From Isoetes taiwanensis (taxonomy: Eukaryota; Streptophyta; Lycopodiopsida; Isoetales; Isoetaceae): a DNA stretch of 64,000 bases. Numbering within the stretch: position 1 is the stretch's first letter; each line of letters starts with the position of its first letter. Below, piece after piece: positions 35,401 through 46,286 of the stretch. The stretch is taken from assembly GCA_021234155.1 (NCBI GenBank), contig JAJEKV010000039.1, positions 10,739,077-10,803,076 on the forward strand, written 5' to 3'. Position numbers and translations under genes: made by a program. Under the pieces are notes generated by a model. The model saw nothing but the letters and a program-made list of their open reading frames with translations, made no database searches and was not told where the DNA came from.

Positions 35401-36680
35401 GTTTATAGGTACTTCATGAGTTTTTATTTCTGATAGCAGGCTGCCTATTTCAGATAGCCAAATACACACGGGGATAGACAAGCAACACAACTCTTCTATA
35501 CTTTACTTATCAAAGTTTTTATACAAAGCAAAAATTTAAAAGGTCAGCTATTTCTGGTTTGAAGGACTTAAATGATTTATTGCATAAGAGGTGACATCCT
35601 TCCTATTTATTGTTTTGTTAGGAAACCTGCATTCTGACGTTATTAAGGAAATGAACGACCTCTTAGAGATAAGATATTAGCTATTTACAATGTTGTTCCA
35701 ATATGAAAAATAGACCATAACAATCACGAGTTACTTTATACCCCTTTTAGTTCTTCGTGTTCCCTTCCTGTTCTTGTTCCTGTCCTATGAATAATGGAAA
35801 GAAAGGTTTTGTGATGGAAAGATAGGTTTTGGATTCATTACCCTAACCTTCCCCCATATGTTTGTTTATCTTGGAGTTTGTTTTTTGCAGGCTAAGGGAG
35901 GGAAAAGCAAACGAGACGCCAAGAACCCCAGTCCAAAATTTATGTTGAAATGGGGGATCTTGAACCAGATCCTAAGGATCCAGGAACGTTGCAGTTTTTT
36001 CAGGAGGTATTCAAAGTTCCATTGTTGTTCTATCGTCTCGTACAATTGCAGTGGTAGCTGGAATGCTCTTAGACAATCAAATAACTCTGTAGACATTAAA
36101 AGCGTATCTATCTGTCGATTTTGCTTGGTTGCAAGCTTTGTCATCTCTTGCCTATTTTTTTTGTGCAAATTTTAAGTATGGCCAACTCTTAACTTTGTGG
36201 ACGTTCGTATTTTTTTGTTATGCATGATGTAACCATAGACTCAAAATGAAAGCAATTTTGCATGAAAAAAAAAAAAAAAAAAAACATTTAAAATAAAAAA
36301 TTGTCTAGAAAAGAAAACATCTACTAATGAAGAGACAAAAGTGACAAAAATTGAACATAGAATTACCACAAAGAAGACTTGTGATTTGGATACAAATTTG
36401 ACAATGGTCTCATATGTGCTCATAAAATCGACATGTAGATGTCACAAAAAGACTTAAATATTGATACAATTTTGTTACTCAAATATTACGAAAAGAAAAC
36501 TAGTTTATCATAACTATATAGCAAACGGTCACAATCATGTTCTAAAAATAAAATAGGCTCGTTATAAATTGCATAATAAAAAGATATACAAAATTAATAA
36601 GAGAGTTACAAATATGACATAATAGATATCAACCAATGCAAGATAAAAATGCCAATATAGTGTTACAATTTAGTTGCATA
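32489..36680. other. intergenic, no supportable gene
   Basis: About 4.2 kb. Frames on both strands at 32550-32890 overlap and share a proline/serine-rich, repeat-like composition. A possible isolated exon at 35891-36007 (after TTTTTTGCAG) reads IYVEMGDLEPDPKDPGTLQF but I cannot assign it. Small AAGAAT repeats lie at about 34578 and a long A run at about 36261-36283. Confidence 0.45.
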
Positions 36681-37162
36681 GTCAAGACTAATATGGTATA
36701 AATATGATGCAATTATTGATGAATTTGGATATAAGCTCTGACACAAATGTGCTATGCATTTGCTATAAATGTAGTTATTGTGTTAAGACTAATATGATAG
36801 AAAATAGAACACAATTATTGAATAACTTAGATATAAGCTTGACACAAACATGACATGCAATTGTCATAAATGTAGTCATGGTGTCAAGACTAATAGGTCT
36901 GAAAATGACGCAATTATTGAATAACTTATATATAAGCTCGACACAAACATGTTATGCAATTGCCACAAATGTAGTCATTATGTCATTCTTGCGTTATGTA
37001 GCTGTGACACAATACTTGACGTAAAAGTTGACATCCATGCGACATCAAAGTATAGGACTTTTAGCGTCAATCTTGTGACATTTACTCGATCTTTGAGAGC
37101 ACACATAGCCTCACCTTGTTTGACGCTATACTCGACGAAAAACACCCTATTATGTTGTAGTG
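36681..37162 (-). mobile_element. CACTA-type transposon end with subterminal repeats
   Basis: Read on the minus strand from 37162 the terminus is CACTACAACATAATAGGG then TTTTTCGTCGAG, the classic En/Spm end. Inward lie three tandem units of about 101 bp (36681-36781, 36782-36881, 36882-36984), each with AAGACTAATA, GCAATTATTGA, ATATAAGCT-GACACAAA and TGTAGT, consistent with CACTA subterminal repeats. No matching left end or transposase was found, so this is a fragment or one end of a larger damaged element. Confidence 0.7.
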
Positions 37163-37740
37163 TGATTCGCGTGCAGAATCTCAGATCTAGATAATGCTTT
37201 AAGGTGTAAAAACTGGGACATGAATTATACTTCACTTTCCTTGGTTATATAAAAAGCCATTATTGGCTTCTTGCTCTACTAGCAACAACATTCTCATTAA
37301 CCAAGTTCTAAGAATGAGCTCCGTCCGATCAATTAGTTCATTGTTCTCCCTCTATTACGGAATTCTTGAATGGCCACCTAGAAGGGAGCAAAAGTTTTTG
37401 AAATATCGTTTTCTCAAAATAAATGAAGTTTATTTGTTATCCAACAAAAAAAGAACAAAAGGTATGGGTGTAAATATGATAATGCTACCCAAAAAGCACC
37501 GTCCGGACAAGTGCTTTAGGTGCTTGAGGTGCTTTCTACTCGATGAATTTTCGTTCAACAACCTCGGGGGTTGTTACTCCAGAAATAGTATGCATGTTCC
37601 GGTTGGGGAGGGATCGATGACATGGATGTCCCCGCGCGAATTGCCAGAGCAATCCTTATGTTTGGCAGGATCTCAAGTTGGCGGGATTCTTGAGGAAAGT
37701 TTTCTTTCTTGGATTGTCATTCTTCCCAAGCTTCGTTACC

Positions 37741-39667
37741 ATGGCTGAAAATTCACTGGCAATTCTCAATTCTAATTCCAATCCCAATCCCAATCCCAAT
37801 TCCAGTTTTCCATTGCACCTCCATTTTACGGCCAATTCTGAAAGCCTTGATGATCAGAATAGAAGAATTTATCTGGAATTTGAAGCCAACAGGAAAAGAG
37901 AATCGAGAAAGAGAATGAAAGAAAGGGAAAAGGAAAACATTCCACCAAACCAGAGGAAGAAAAAACAATTGCTTAGTGAAAGAAGATTGCAGGAACTCTC
38001 AAAAGAGTTAGATGATTCTTTTAATCACATTGTCAGGAACGTTTCTGAGGATTTGGATAAAGGGAAAGTTCTTCAAAGACTTTTCAAGAGAAACAAACAT
38101 TTGCCATTGGAAGCAGATGTACCAGATCCCAGGGATATTGCTATAATGAAAACCATGATTGTGAATGTTAGGGAGACAATGCAGGCACAAAAAATGCAAA
38201 GAACAACTGATGTCCTCCAAGCAAGAAAGAGCACCCTTCAAATGGCGAGATCTTGATGGGGAGGGATTAATCAATCTGCAATTTCAAGGGTTCTATCTGT
38301 TCCAAGAAAAACTATTGCCATGGCATTTAGAAGACGTATATTTGCAGAGTGTGAAGCTGGCCCTTGGTCAATATTTGGAAGGAAGAGAAGAAGTGACGCA
38401 TTTTCAGCTGAAGAAATATCCACGGTGAGGAAGTTTTGGGATGAAAATACTAGAGTCTCACCTTATAAGAAGCATGTGAGGAAGCATTTGGCTGAAAATG
38501 GTGATAAAATTGATCATCCTATTCATTTGCTAGAGATTACATGTGTAATAGTTTCGAATTTAAATTTGAAATGTTGTGCACTAATTCTTTCATTCACTTT
38601 ATAAAATAACTAAATTTATTATTGTTATTGTGTTCAGGTACAATTGTACCTTGCTTTCAAGAAGGAACATCCTAAATATAAAGATGTCCCAAAGAAAGCT
38701 TTTGAAAACTGAAGCCAAGCTATGTAAGAAAACTTCAAGAAAGGGAGACTTGTTGTTGCCAATACCATTTGCACTTAGAATTTGCAAGGCAGGCCATCAA
38801 CAATATGAGGACAGATCCTTATGGTGTTCATAAGGATTGTAAGTGTCAGTGCAAGGTTTGTGGACCAGGTCTAATCTGCATGGCTAAGGAGAACATCATC
38901 AGATCAAGTAGTGATTATTGGAGAATGGTGGTCTGCCCAAAGGATGAGAGTGATGAGTGGCATAAGCATGCGTGTCCGATCTGAGACTTGTACAAAATGT
39001 GGTTTAAAGAAGTGAGTACATGGTTTCCTTTGTTTCAAACCTATAATTTTGCTTTCTATTTACCATGTTTGCTATAATGTATTGCAGGCTGCCAACATGT
39101 CCTAAGGAGAGGAATAAGAGCAAGACTTACAATGTGAATTGGAAAGTGTTTGAGAAGGTAATGACTTTCAAATTAGATTGCAAAGTGCATTTAGTGACTT
39201 CATTAAATATGATTCAATCATATGACTTCCATATCAGGAGCTGATAAATTGGCCTTAACATGGCAGGTGAAGTCCAAAGAAAGAAGACATTGAAGTCATC
39301 TAAGAAACCTCCAAAGGTTACAAAATTGGCCTACAAATTGGGTAGCCCTTTTGAATTTAATGAGCATGCAAGAAATACTTTGAAATCTTTTGTACCTCAT
39401 AATTATAGAGCTCATTGGCAAGCCAAGGAATTCAGGAAATGCTTGGCAACACTTCAAGATGATACCATTGTTTCTGTCATAGATTTTGCTGAGAATTATG
39501 GATTTAAGATCCAACAAGAAGCTCAATCCTGTCATTGGCATACTGACCAGGTTGAGGCATATCTGCACTCATATACTATTACAAACAGTTTCACAAAATT
39601 GAGGTCTCAGCCTCTATGTCAAGGGTTTCACAAAATTCACATGTATGTACAAGAAGTATTCTTCTAG
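37741..39667 (+). pseudogene. transposase-like gene with HTH and DFAENY motif, decayed
   Basis: ATG at 37741 has a good context (ACCATGG). A basic, probably coiled N-terminal region of about 170 residues is followed, after a frameshift near 38255, by a helix-turn-helix-like stretch (INQSAISRVLSVPRKTIAMA) and RVSPYKKHVRKH. Likely introns are 38545-38637, 39012-39087 and 39158-39237. Later segments read AFKKEHPKY, ETCCCQYH after a one-base shift near 38707, a cysteine cluster (CKCQCKVCGP and CGLKKLPTCPK), and finally VIDFAENYGFKIQQEAQSCHW, where the D is a plausible catalytic aspartate of an RNase H-like fold. The frame then diverges and stops, so the C-terminal catalytic part is lost. Similar DF(S/A)ENY proteins are, as I recall, widespread and poorly classified. 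At least three lesions make this copy inactive. Confidence 0.65.
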
Positions 39668-42646
39668 GCAATAGTCAAATATTTCTTCATCTGCTCCAAC
39701 TGATCAGCACTGAAATGTTTCCCAAAACCATCCACTATCCACTTAATCTGACCCTTGCAGTAAGCTCTAACTAATAAACTCTGATCCTGACCAATTTGTT
39801 GCTGAAATAGTGCATCCAGAACACCTAGGGATGTTCTTGTAAAAGCCTCTGGCCTAGAATTTATCTTCAAAATTGCAGAAACGTCTTCAACCTGTGCAAC
39901 TTGTCTAATCATTGGAAGCAAATAAGAGTCAAGAATATCATCATGAGGATGGCTTTGGAAAGTAGGCACCATGATGGATGTGAATGGTGGGGACATGTAT
40001 GTCTTGTATACTTCATCATGAAGAACCACATTATTTCCATATTCGGAAAAGCTTCATACACCTTATGAAGTGGCTTCATGAATACTGGATTTGCAGATTC
40101 GAGTGGCCATTTGAAAGGCATCTCATCACAATATTGTTGGTCCCACACAAATACAAGTTTACCTTTGATAAAAGGACAGACAACATCAATAACTTCTGCA
40201 ACATTGAATGTATTCATGGATGACCAAATTGCAAGGTCGAATAGTCTAGAGGCTTCCTCCAAGAATGCGTGAACACCTGGCCTCAACACAACCAATTTGT
40301 TAGTGGTTGATGTTCTCAAAAGCTGAGTGCTAAGCCGCCTCGTGTCTTCTCTTATTTGATTGGTTCTTCTATAACTCTTAACCAGCACGCCATTGAGATC
40401 TAGTATCAACAACTTCTTTTTCATAGGTACAACTTGCATATCAGAACACCTAATAAGTTAAATAACATGCAATTCAGTGAATTATTCAAGAAAAGAGTAC
40501 AATTAAAATTAAGAGTAATAACCTCGAAGTTAAATTGCTGAGTTGCAAATCAGTTACAATTGTACTTTGCAACTCGGTAGACCTGATGTTCAGACAATTA
40601 ATTAAGTGAATACAGGATCAATAGATCCACAAAAACTTCAAATTAAATTAAAAAGTCATAAACCTGGAAGTTAAATTGGAAACAGTTAAATCCTTATCAA
40701 GTTGTACTACTTTGTGAATCCCTGAACATTAAAATATCATTTATGAATTAGTGCTCTCAAAGAAATATTTGAATTTCCTCTAAGAGCATCCATAATTGCT
40801 GTAAAGTTACTATTTGTACCTTCATTGTGTCTGATTTGGCCGCAAACATTACCATCTTGTTCAAAACACAGATATCGCACACGATGGGATCTACATTTGC
40901 AACATCTTCAAGGGTGGACCTTATATTCTCCATAATTGTCTTCTCAACACCCTCTTCTTCCCTGTCTTCATTCACATCGATGTGCATTCTCCGTCTCAAT
41001 GAATACTTTCTACCCTCCCCAATTTTTTTCTTGTTCTGCCTAGCCTCAGTCCCTTTTTTCTTGCCAGTCCCAACTTCAACCCCTTTGGTCTTGCTATTGT
41101 CCTTACCTTTCTTCTTCTCAACCATAGCATCCTTGTTTGGTGGTTTGAGTGCTTTTGTTTCTTTTCGGTTGGAGTATCCAACACACATTCAACTTCACTC
41201 TCAACAAGACTCGCATCCAGAACCACCCGCCTTCTCATCCCCAATTTTACCACTACTTCTCAATTGCCTTGAACTCAACATCGAACTTGATCACTTAACT
41301 CGCAAGATCTGGCTCAAAATCAGCATCCCTTGCATGTCTCATCCTCCTCTTTCTGCTACTAGAAGGGGACTTCAACCGCCAGGCTGAACATCAACTAGAC
41401 CTTCAATATCGCCGAAATCAGTATTTGATCCCAAATCAGCCCGAAATGTCTTTGATCCCACATCAGATTTCTTATGAGTAAATTTAGGATCAAAAGAAGC
41501 AACTTGCTCTAATCTGTTGGAGTACTCATACCAAGTTCACAAAAAGGTCTTCGTGAATATTACATTCACATTTCAAACATCTCCTTCCTTCAACAATGCA
41601 AAGACACATCACATGATATTCATGTTCACAATCAAGAAGTATGGACATCTTGTATTTATCATGAAAACTTAAACCACAAGCAATACAATAACTTTGCAAA
41701 AACCCGGTAGCTTTTCTTTTGATGGTGTTGATGCGAAAGGAGAGTTGGTGATTTGCCTCGGACTTTCAAGGTGGCTAGCATTTTCTTTTGTTTGCATTTA
41801 GCTCAACATCATTTTCGGTTATCGAGCTTCCAATGACTCCTTCTTCACAAGCGAAGTGGATCTCCGTGTTTGCAAAACAGACTCCAAAGATTCACTGGGC
41901 ATACTCTTCAAACATCAATTTCTTTTCCATTCGTGATTTCTAGCTCCAATTCCTTTGTACTAATCAAAGCTCTCTTCTCGGCAATACTAGACTTAAGCTT
42001 TTCCATATTACTTCTTTTTTCAGACAACCTTTTGAAAATTTTATCATTTGATTTCTCATCAGCAGCCAGGTTAACAACAATATCTTGCATTTCTTTTCCC
42101 ATCTCAAAATTTTTTTTTATCTCAAGCTTCTTTAAGTTTTTTTTGTCACTAAAGCGCAAGTTATGATTCAAATAGGTCCGATCTAGAATAGGCTTAGGAT
42201 TTTCTTTTTGCGAAATATCGGGTTTGGTATCAATTTCAATTTTTTTGCTTTTTGTAGATTTTTTCGGCTTTGCATTTCTTGTACATCATAACACGTGCAC
42301 CATATGAAGCCCAATTTATTCGATGACCCTACGGGATCAAGCAATCCTTCGTGGCAATTTTTCCCAAACAAAGGCATAAGCAACCTGTTTTCTTACTTCA
42401 TTGTTACAAACACCATATGGGTAAAATACTCTCAATAAGCTTTCCAATTTTCCTCTCAAATGTGGTTGAACAAAATGAACCTTGATTGCAGACTTTGAGT
42501 TGAAAGGTTCCTGCCAAACGGATTCCCATTGATCCTTTGTAACTTGACTTGTAAGCCAACCTGTACTTCAAATGGGGCTGCAGAGACCCTCGCTCGACAA
42601 ACCATGCAAAGCAACAAAATCCTCCACAGCTTGCCTCTTCTACCAT
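39664..42646 (-). pseudogene. multi-exon gene with RING-H2, basic and FCP1/HAD-like segments, decayed
   Basis: Reading down from ATG at 42646: an unrecognised start with CNNEVRKQVAYAFVWEKLP after a shift; a coiled-coil stretch (42171-41908); a RING-H2 finger (about 41683-41540, C-x2-C-x15-C-x-H-x2-H-x2-C-x8-C-x2-C) ending at a GTATGAGT donor; lysine/arginine-rich nuclear-type sequence (41390-40820); two small exons (40664-40721, 40523-40582) with related texts DLTVSNLTSR and DLQLSNLTSR; and a final exon (39664-40449) with LLILDLNGVL, VVLRPGVHAFLEEA, LAIWSS and, after a one-base loss near 40037, NNVVLHDEVYK, the plant FCP1/NLI-interacting phosphatase fold. The second motif Asp is Asn (DLN), so catalysis is doubtful. 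The small exons join in phase across GT-AG introns; other joins need frameshifts. Whether all parts were one gene is inference. Confidence 0.55.
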
Positions 42647-42712
42647 TTCGCTTGATTGACGAAGATCAGTTCCGGATAAACGATCTATGTTGTGGGCGGG
42701 CGAAGAAATTGG

Positions 42713-42877
42713 GAAAAGGATACTCTGCTGTAGAAAAGTAGATCAAATTTGGGACATCAAATGATTTAGGAAAAGCTTTAGGCGCGGGAACCGAGGAAAA
42801 GGATACTCTGCTATAGAAAAGTAGATCAAATTTGGGACATCGAATGATTGAGGAAAAGCTTTAGGCGCGGGAACCGA
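42713..42877. repeat. 83-bp tandem duplication near the right TIR
   Basis: Units 42713-42795 and 42796-42877 both begin GAAAAGGATACTCTGCT and end GGCGCGGGAACCGAG, differing at three or four positions. They lie just upstream of the minus-strand gene start, so they may duplicate its promoter. Confidence 0.9.
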
Positions 42878-43045
42878 GGTCGAGGTACTAGAAGGTATTT
42901 ATACCGTGCGGTCACGAATTCTGTCGACCACAAGTGCTTTAGGTGCTTTTAGGTGCTGAGTGCTTTCGCGTTTTTTTGGGTAGCATTACCATATTTACAC
43001 CCGTATTTCCATGAAGTGGCAGCATTATCTCATGGAACAAAGTGA

Positions 43046-43345
43046 TGTTAGCCTTTGACGAAGATAAGCTACTTGCATTGAATTCCATGAAATCACATTT
43101 GGATGAGATAAGACTTACAATAATTCTACTAGTTACAATAATTTTACTACTTCTTCTAGTTGGCTAGCTTTAGTATAGACCCAAATGGTCTTGAATATAT
43201 AATGAATGAACCCTTCAAAGTCAACACAGCACATGTGCCCTCCTCTATATCTAACTTGAGAATGTTTGGCCTCTCATCTATCTAGCTTGAGACTATAGTC
43301 TTATGTTCTCTCATTTTTTCTTTCTTTGCTTTCATATTTCTAACA
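43046..43345 (+). mobile_element. probable decayed LTR (copia-like ends)
   Basis: The 300-bp segment begins TGTTAG and ends CTAACA, the inverted terminal hexamers common in plant copia LTRs. It is followed directly by TGGTCTTAGTTC, which matches the initiator tRNA primer site at 8 of 12 positions. No second LTR or coding region was found, and no target duplication is evident. It is either a decayed 5' LTR with lost internal region or a coincidence of ends. Confidence 0.4.
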
Positions 43346-44419
43346 TGGTCTTAGTTCAGGTTCATGATTACTTCAAGGGGGTTTCACTTTTGGGCACTAT
43401 ACAATGTTCCCGAGTGACTCGAAGGTGTTTTTCTTTTACCCATTCCCAACGATACTCAAGAGTTCAAGAAGGTTTTGGTCTTTCAAGCTTTATTAATTCC
43501 AAAATGAAACGACTAATCTTTAAGGAAAAAAAGAGAGCGCTAATAGTTTATTTCGCTGGGAGAAACCCGAAGTTGTTGGTCAATTGAAGCTCCTGGTTAG
43601 CCGAAGCTTTTGCATAATATCAGGTATTTTTTCCCATTCATTTCATTTTGTTCCAAATAATCAGCAAAGGGTTCCCACATTTCTACAGGAGTTGTCCCTT
43701 CTTAATTTTGAAATTGCATGTTCCTTATCTCTTCTTCCATAATTTCGATCATGGTATTCAGAATTTTACCAGAGAATGGCTCCTAATTCAGCTTCTAATT
43801 TTATTTGCCAATCATTTCAAAATTGCATGTCCTTTATCTCTTCTTTTATGACCATCATAGCATTCAGGATTTTATCAAGAAAGAAGGACTCCAAATTCAG
43901 CTTCCAATTCTATTTCTTAGTTTCATAGTTCAATTATCTTTCAACTCTCAAAGCCTTAGGATCTTTTGGAAATAATTTTTGTTTCTATGTTGCACGGATC
44001 CTTTTGTTGTCAATGTCTACTTAGTTTCAATCTTTGCATAAAGCTTCAAAAATTATGTGTTCATATTGGATATGGAAGTGAATTAGAATTTGATGTCATG
44101 CAAGACCTTCGTGCGCATTCATTTCAACTTATGAGGTACATATCTAAAATCTCATTCTACTATATGTTAAGACACTTCTCAATTCATGGGTTAATGAAGC
44201 AGAAATGCCTTGTTGCAATAGAGTACTCAAACAGTACCCTTCATTGCGATACATAGCTAATGTATGCTGGAATTATCATTAAGCTTTTAGACTTTGAAGC
44301 TTTAACTGCAAATTATGCATGTTTTGTCAATTTTGTTTCATAGTGGTGTAATATGTGTCGGATTACATGGTCTGCATTTGGTAACAGTTCTGAAATTAAA
44401 TCTTATGTTTTGATTGGTA
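43346..44419. other. intergenic, nothing recognised
   Basis: AT-rich sequence with repeated ATTTTGTTCC/AAATTGCATGTTCC-like phrases at 43650-43840. No gene supported. Earlier exons of the syntaxin relic were looked for here and not found. Confidence 0.5.
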
Positions 44420-44653
44420 GTTACAGGTAAGAAACCGGATGAAGAGATATTCATTTACACTCACGACTTCAAAGGAACGATTGATTTTTTTTTTTATCTA
44501 TGACCAAGTGTAACAGACTGTGGACAATCTAATAGAGACAGGTGACAGTGAATCCATCTTTCAGAAGGCAATCTAAGAACAAGGACATGGTCAGGTATTA
44601 GACATCGTGAGGGAAATCCAAGATCGGCATGATTCTGTCAAGGACATTGAAAG
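44420..44653 (+). pseudogene. syntaxin (plant SYP1-type Qa-SNARE) exon relic
   Basis: Plant plasma-membrane/cell-plate syntaxins pair with SNAP-33 and VAMPs in vesicle fusion. The piece 44420-44446 reads VTGKKPDEE, and 44517-44653 reads TVDNLIETGDSESIFQKAI, a TAA stop at 44574-44576, then EQGHGQVLDIVREIQDRHD and SVKDIE. This matches the region joining the Habc bundle to the SNARE helix in SYP1 proteins, where the stop replaces a conserved Gln. The 70 bases between the two pieces end in an AG acceptor but lack a GT donor. The following SNARE motif and membrane anchor are absent. It is a dead fragment. Confidence 0.75.
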
Positions 44654-46256
44654 TGTTACGAATGCTCTATTCTTCCCGCAAATTCATCAACATATTAGAA
44701 AGCAAAATACTACAGGGTACTCGTTTTACCACCCAACCGGACCAACTAGAATTGATATCACCAAGTCAAGCTACTCTGCAAGACTGTGTAAGAACAAACT
44801 CTTTCTAGTCACCAACCACTGGTGTTACATGAACTCCTTTTAATGATACGATCAAGCATGGAACAAGAGAAGATACTAAAAGATAAGGCTAGGCACATCA
44901 TCAGCATAGGAAGAAGCAGATCTAGTTGTGCAGTCAACTTAGACCCCTATGCACCTTTCTGGGCATAACTTTCAAACAGTAAGGAATCTATGGACAACCA
45001 AGCCCAATCTCGAAACTAGACTTCAAGGGCTTTCCAACAAGGTAAGGATCGCCGATTTCCGATTGTGGTCGCGGAGATATCACGTCTCAAAGTTGTCCTT
45101 CTATTTATAGGTAACATCACGTTTTTTTGCCTTTTAGCTTCTAAATAAAGGTCAAGGTCTATTTTTAGCTCTCTCTTTGATAATAGCAAGGCTTAGACAT
45201 ACTGGATGACTTTCTTACTTGATCATATCAATAAATATTGTTCCATGCAAGGCCACTCCCCCGAGCACCATTATTAGTTATTAACCTTAAATCATATCAG
45301 AAAGAAATCTTCTTGATAAGAACATTCTTTGTAAGATTGTCGTTGTACAAAGAGGTGTCTATAAAAAGACAGAAGTACAAACCATTGTTGTTCGATGATG
45401 TCAAACATATGTTACTGTCTTTACAACAACTACTTCTACATGCATTTGTAACTATGCCACATGTCTAACTCTACCTATCAGTTTTTGGAGGATATAAAAT
45501 TTTCCTAAACATTGAAATGGAGTTTTCTTGAGAAAGAGGAAATTACGTTCATTAGAAATTGTGTTATTATATCCCAATTAAGGATTAAATAATTTGTCTG
45601 CAATTCAAAATGCTTGTAAATGTGTTTGGTGTTGCTGCGAATAAGTAGATTTGTTTTTATATGAGCATTTAGCTATCCAATGATACAAGTTATTAGTTTG
45701 AGACTAAATGTAGGCACCAATATTTAAATGATGCTTAATAAAGCAAGAAAAAAAGAATAAAGAACTGTAATAAACGAGGAGAGTAACAATGGGACAATGT
45801 CAATGGTTCAAATCCATAAGGAACCATTACCATCCTTTCAAACTAGCATTTGCTACTTTCAATGGAGATGGTTTTGTATAGTTTAATGCCTAAATAAATC
45901 ACGATATTGGGCCACGTTAGTCAAGAGTTTTATCGCTTGACAGTTTTACAAATGGCAAATTTGTAAATATGGTTGAACTTATGCATACGAAGTTTGTCTA
46001 TATGTTCTTCTGAATTCTATGAGCAACGAGTTACGAGCATCAGGGTTTAAGATTTATCGCAATGCAGGCACACCACTTGAGAGATCCACACATGTTAAAT
46101 AATTTGACTATCAAAGTATCCATCTTCTAGAGCCTTTCAAATGTTGCATTATCTTGATAAAAGAAACAAATGTACCAGGATTTATCAAAATAAGATAATG
46201 TCTATACTTGCTATATAGATGTTAAATGCCGAGTAAAAACACATGCTGGTATATTA
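44654..46256. other. intergenic, no gene
   Basis: Contains a region at 44850-45110 (AACTTTCAAACAGTAAGGAATC, GGGCTTTCCAACAAGG) with the texture of retroelement non-coding sequence, then AT-rich sequence without recognisable features. Confidence 0.45.
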
Positions 46257-46286
46257 GCCCAGCAACGCCGGGCATACGTTTACTAG
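46257..46286 (+). mobile_element. possible Helitron 3' terminus
   Basis: GCCCAGCAACGCCGGGC (46257-46273) folds as a hairpin with one A-C mismatch. Nine bases later comes CTAG (46283-46286) followed by T, the CTRR-type end with upstream hairpin expected of plant Helitrons. A 5' TC end cannot be placed with confidence, and no RepHel frame is seen. Confidence 0.4.

Larger units (their letters stand above)
37465..43003. mobile_element. 5.5-kb TIR transposon with transposase-like gene and passenger gene
   Basis: The termini are inverted repeats of about 31 bp (37465-37495, 42973-43003) sharing GGGTGTAAATATG and TAATGCTACCC, with two mismatches. TA flanks both ends (37463-37464, 43004-43005). Within each TIR, GGGT and ACCC could pair. 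Subterminal AGGTGCT/AAGTGCTT words occur at both ends. Inside are two decayed genes in convergent orientation whose TAG stop codons overlap at a CTAG (39664-39667). A 2-bp TA duplication is used by several superfamilies, so the superfamily is undecided. Confidence 0.75.

Noticed and set aside
35891-36175. Possible exon after a good acceptor
   Set aside because: The conserved-looking phrase IYVEMGDLEPDPKDPGTLQF could not be tied to a family and no partner exons were found.
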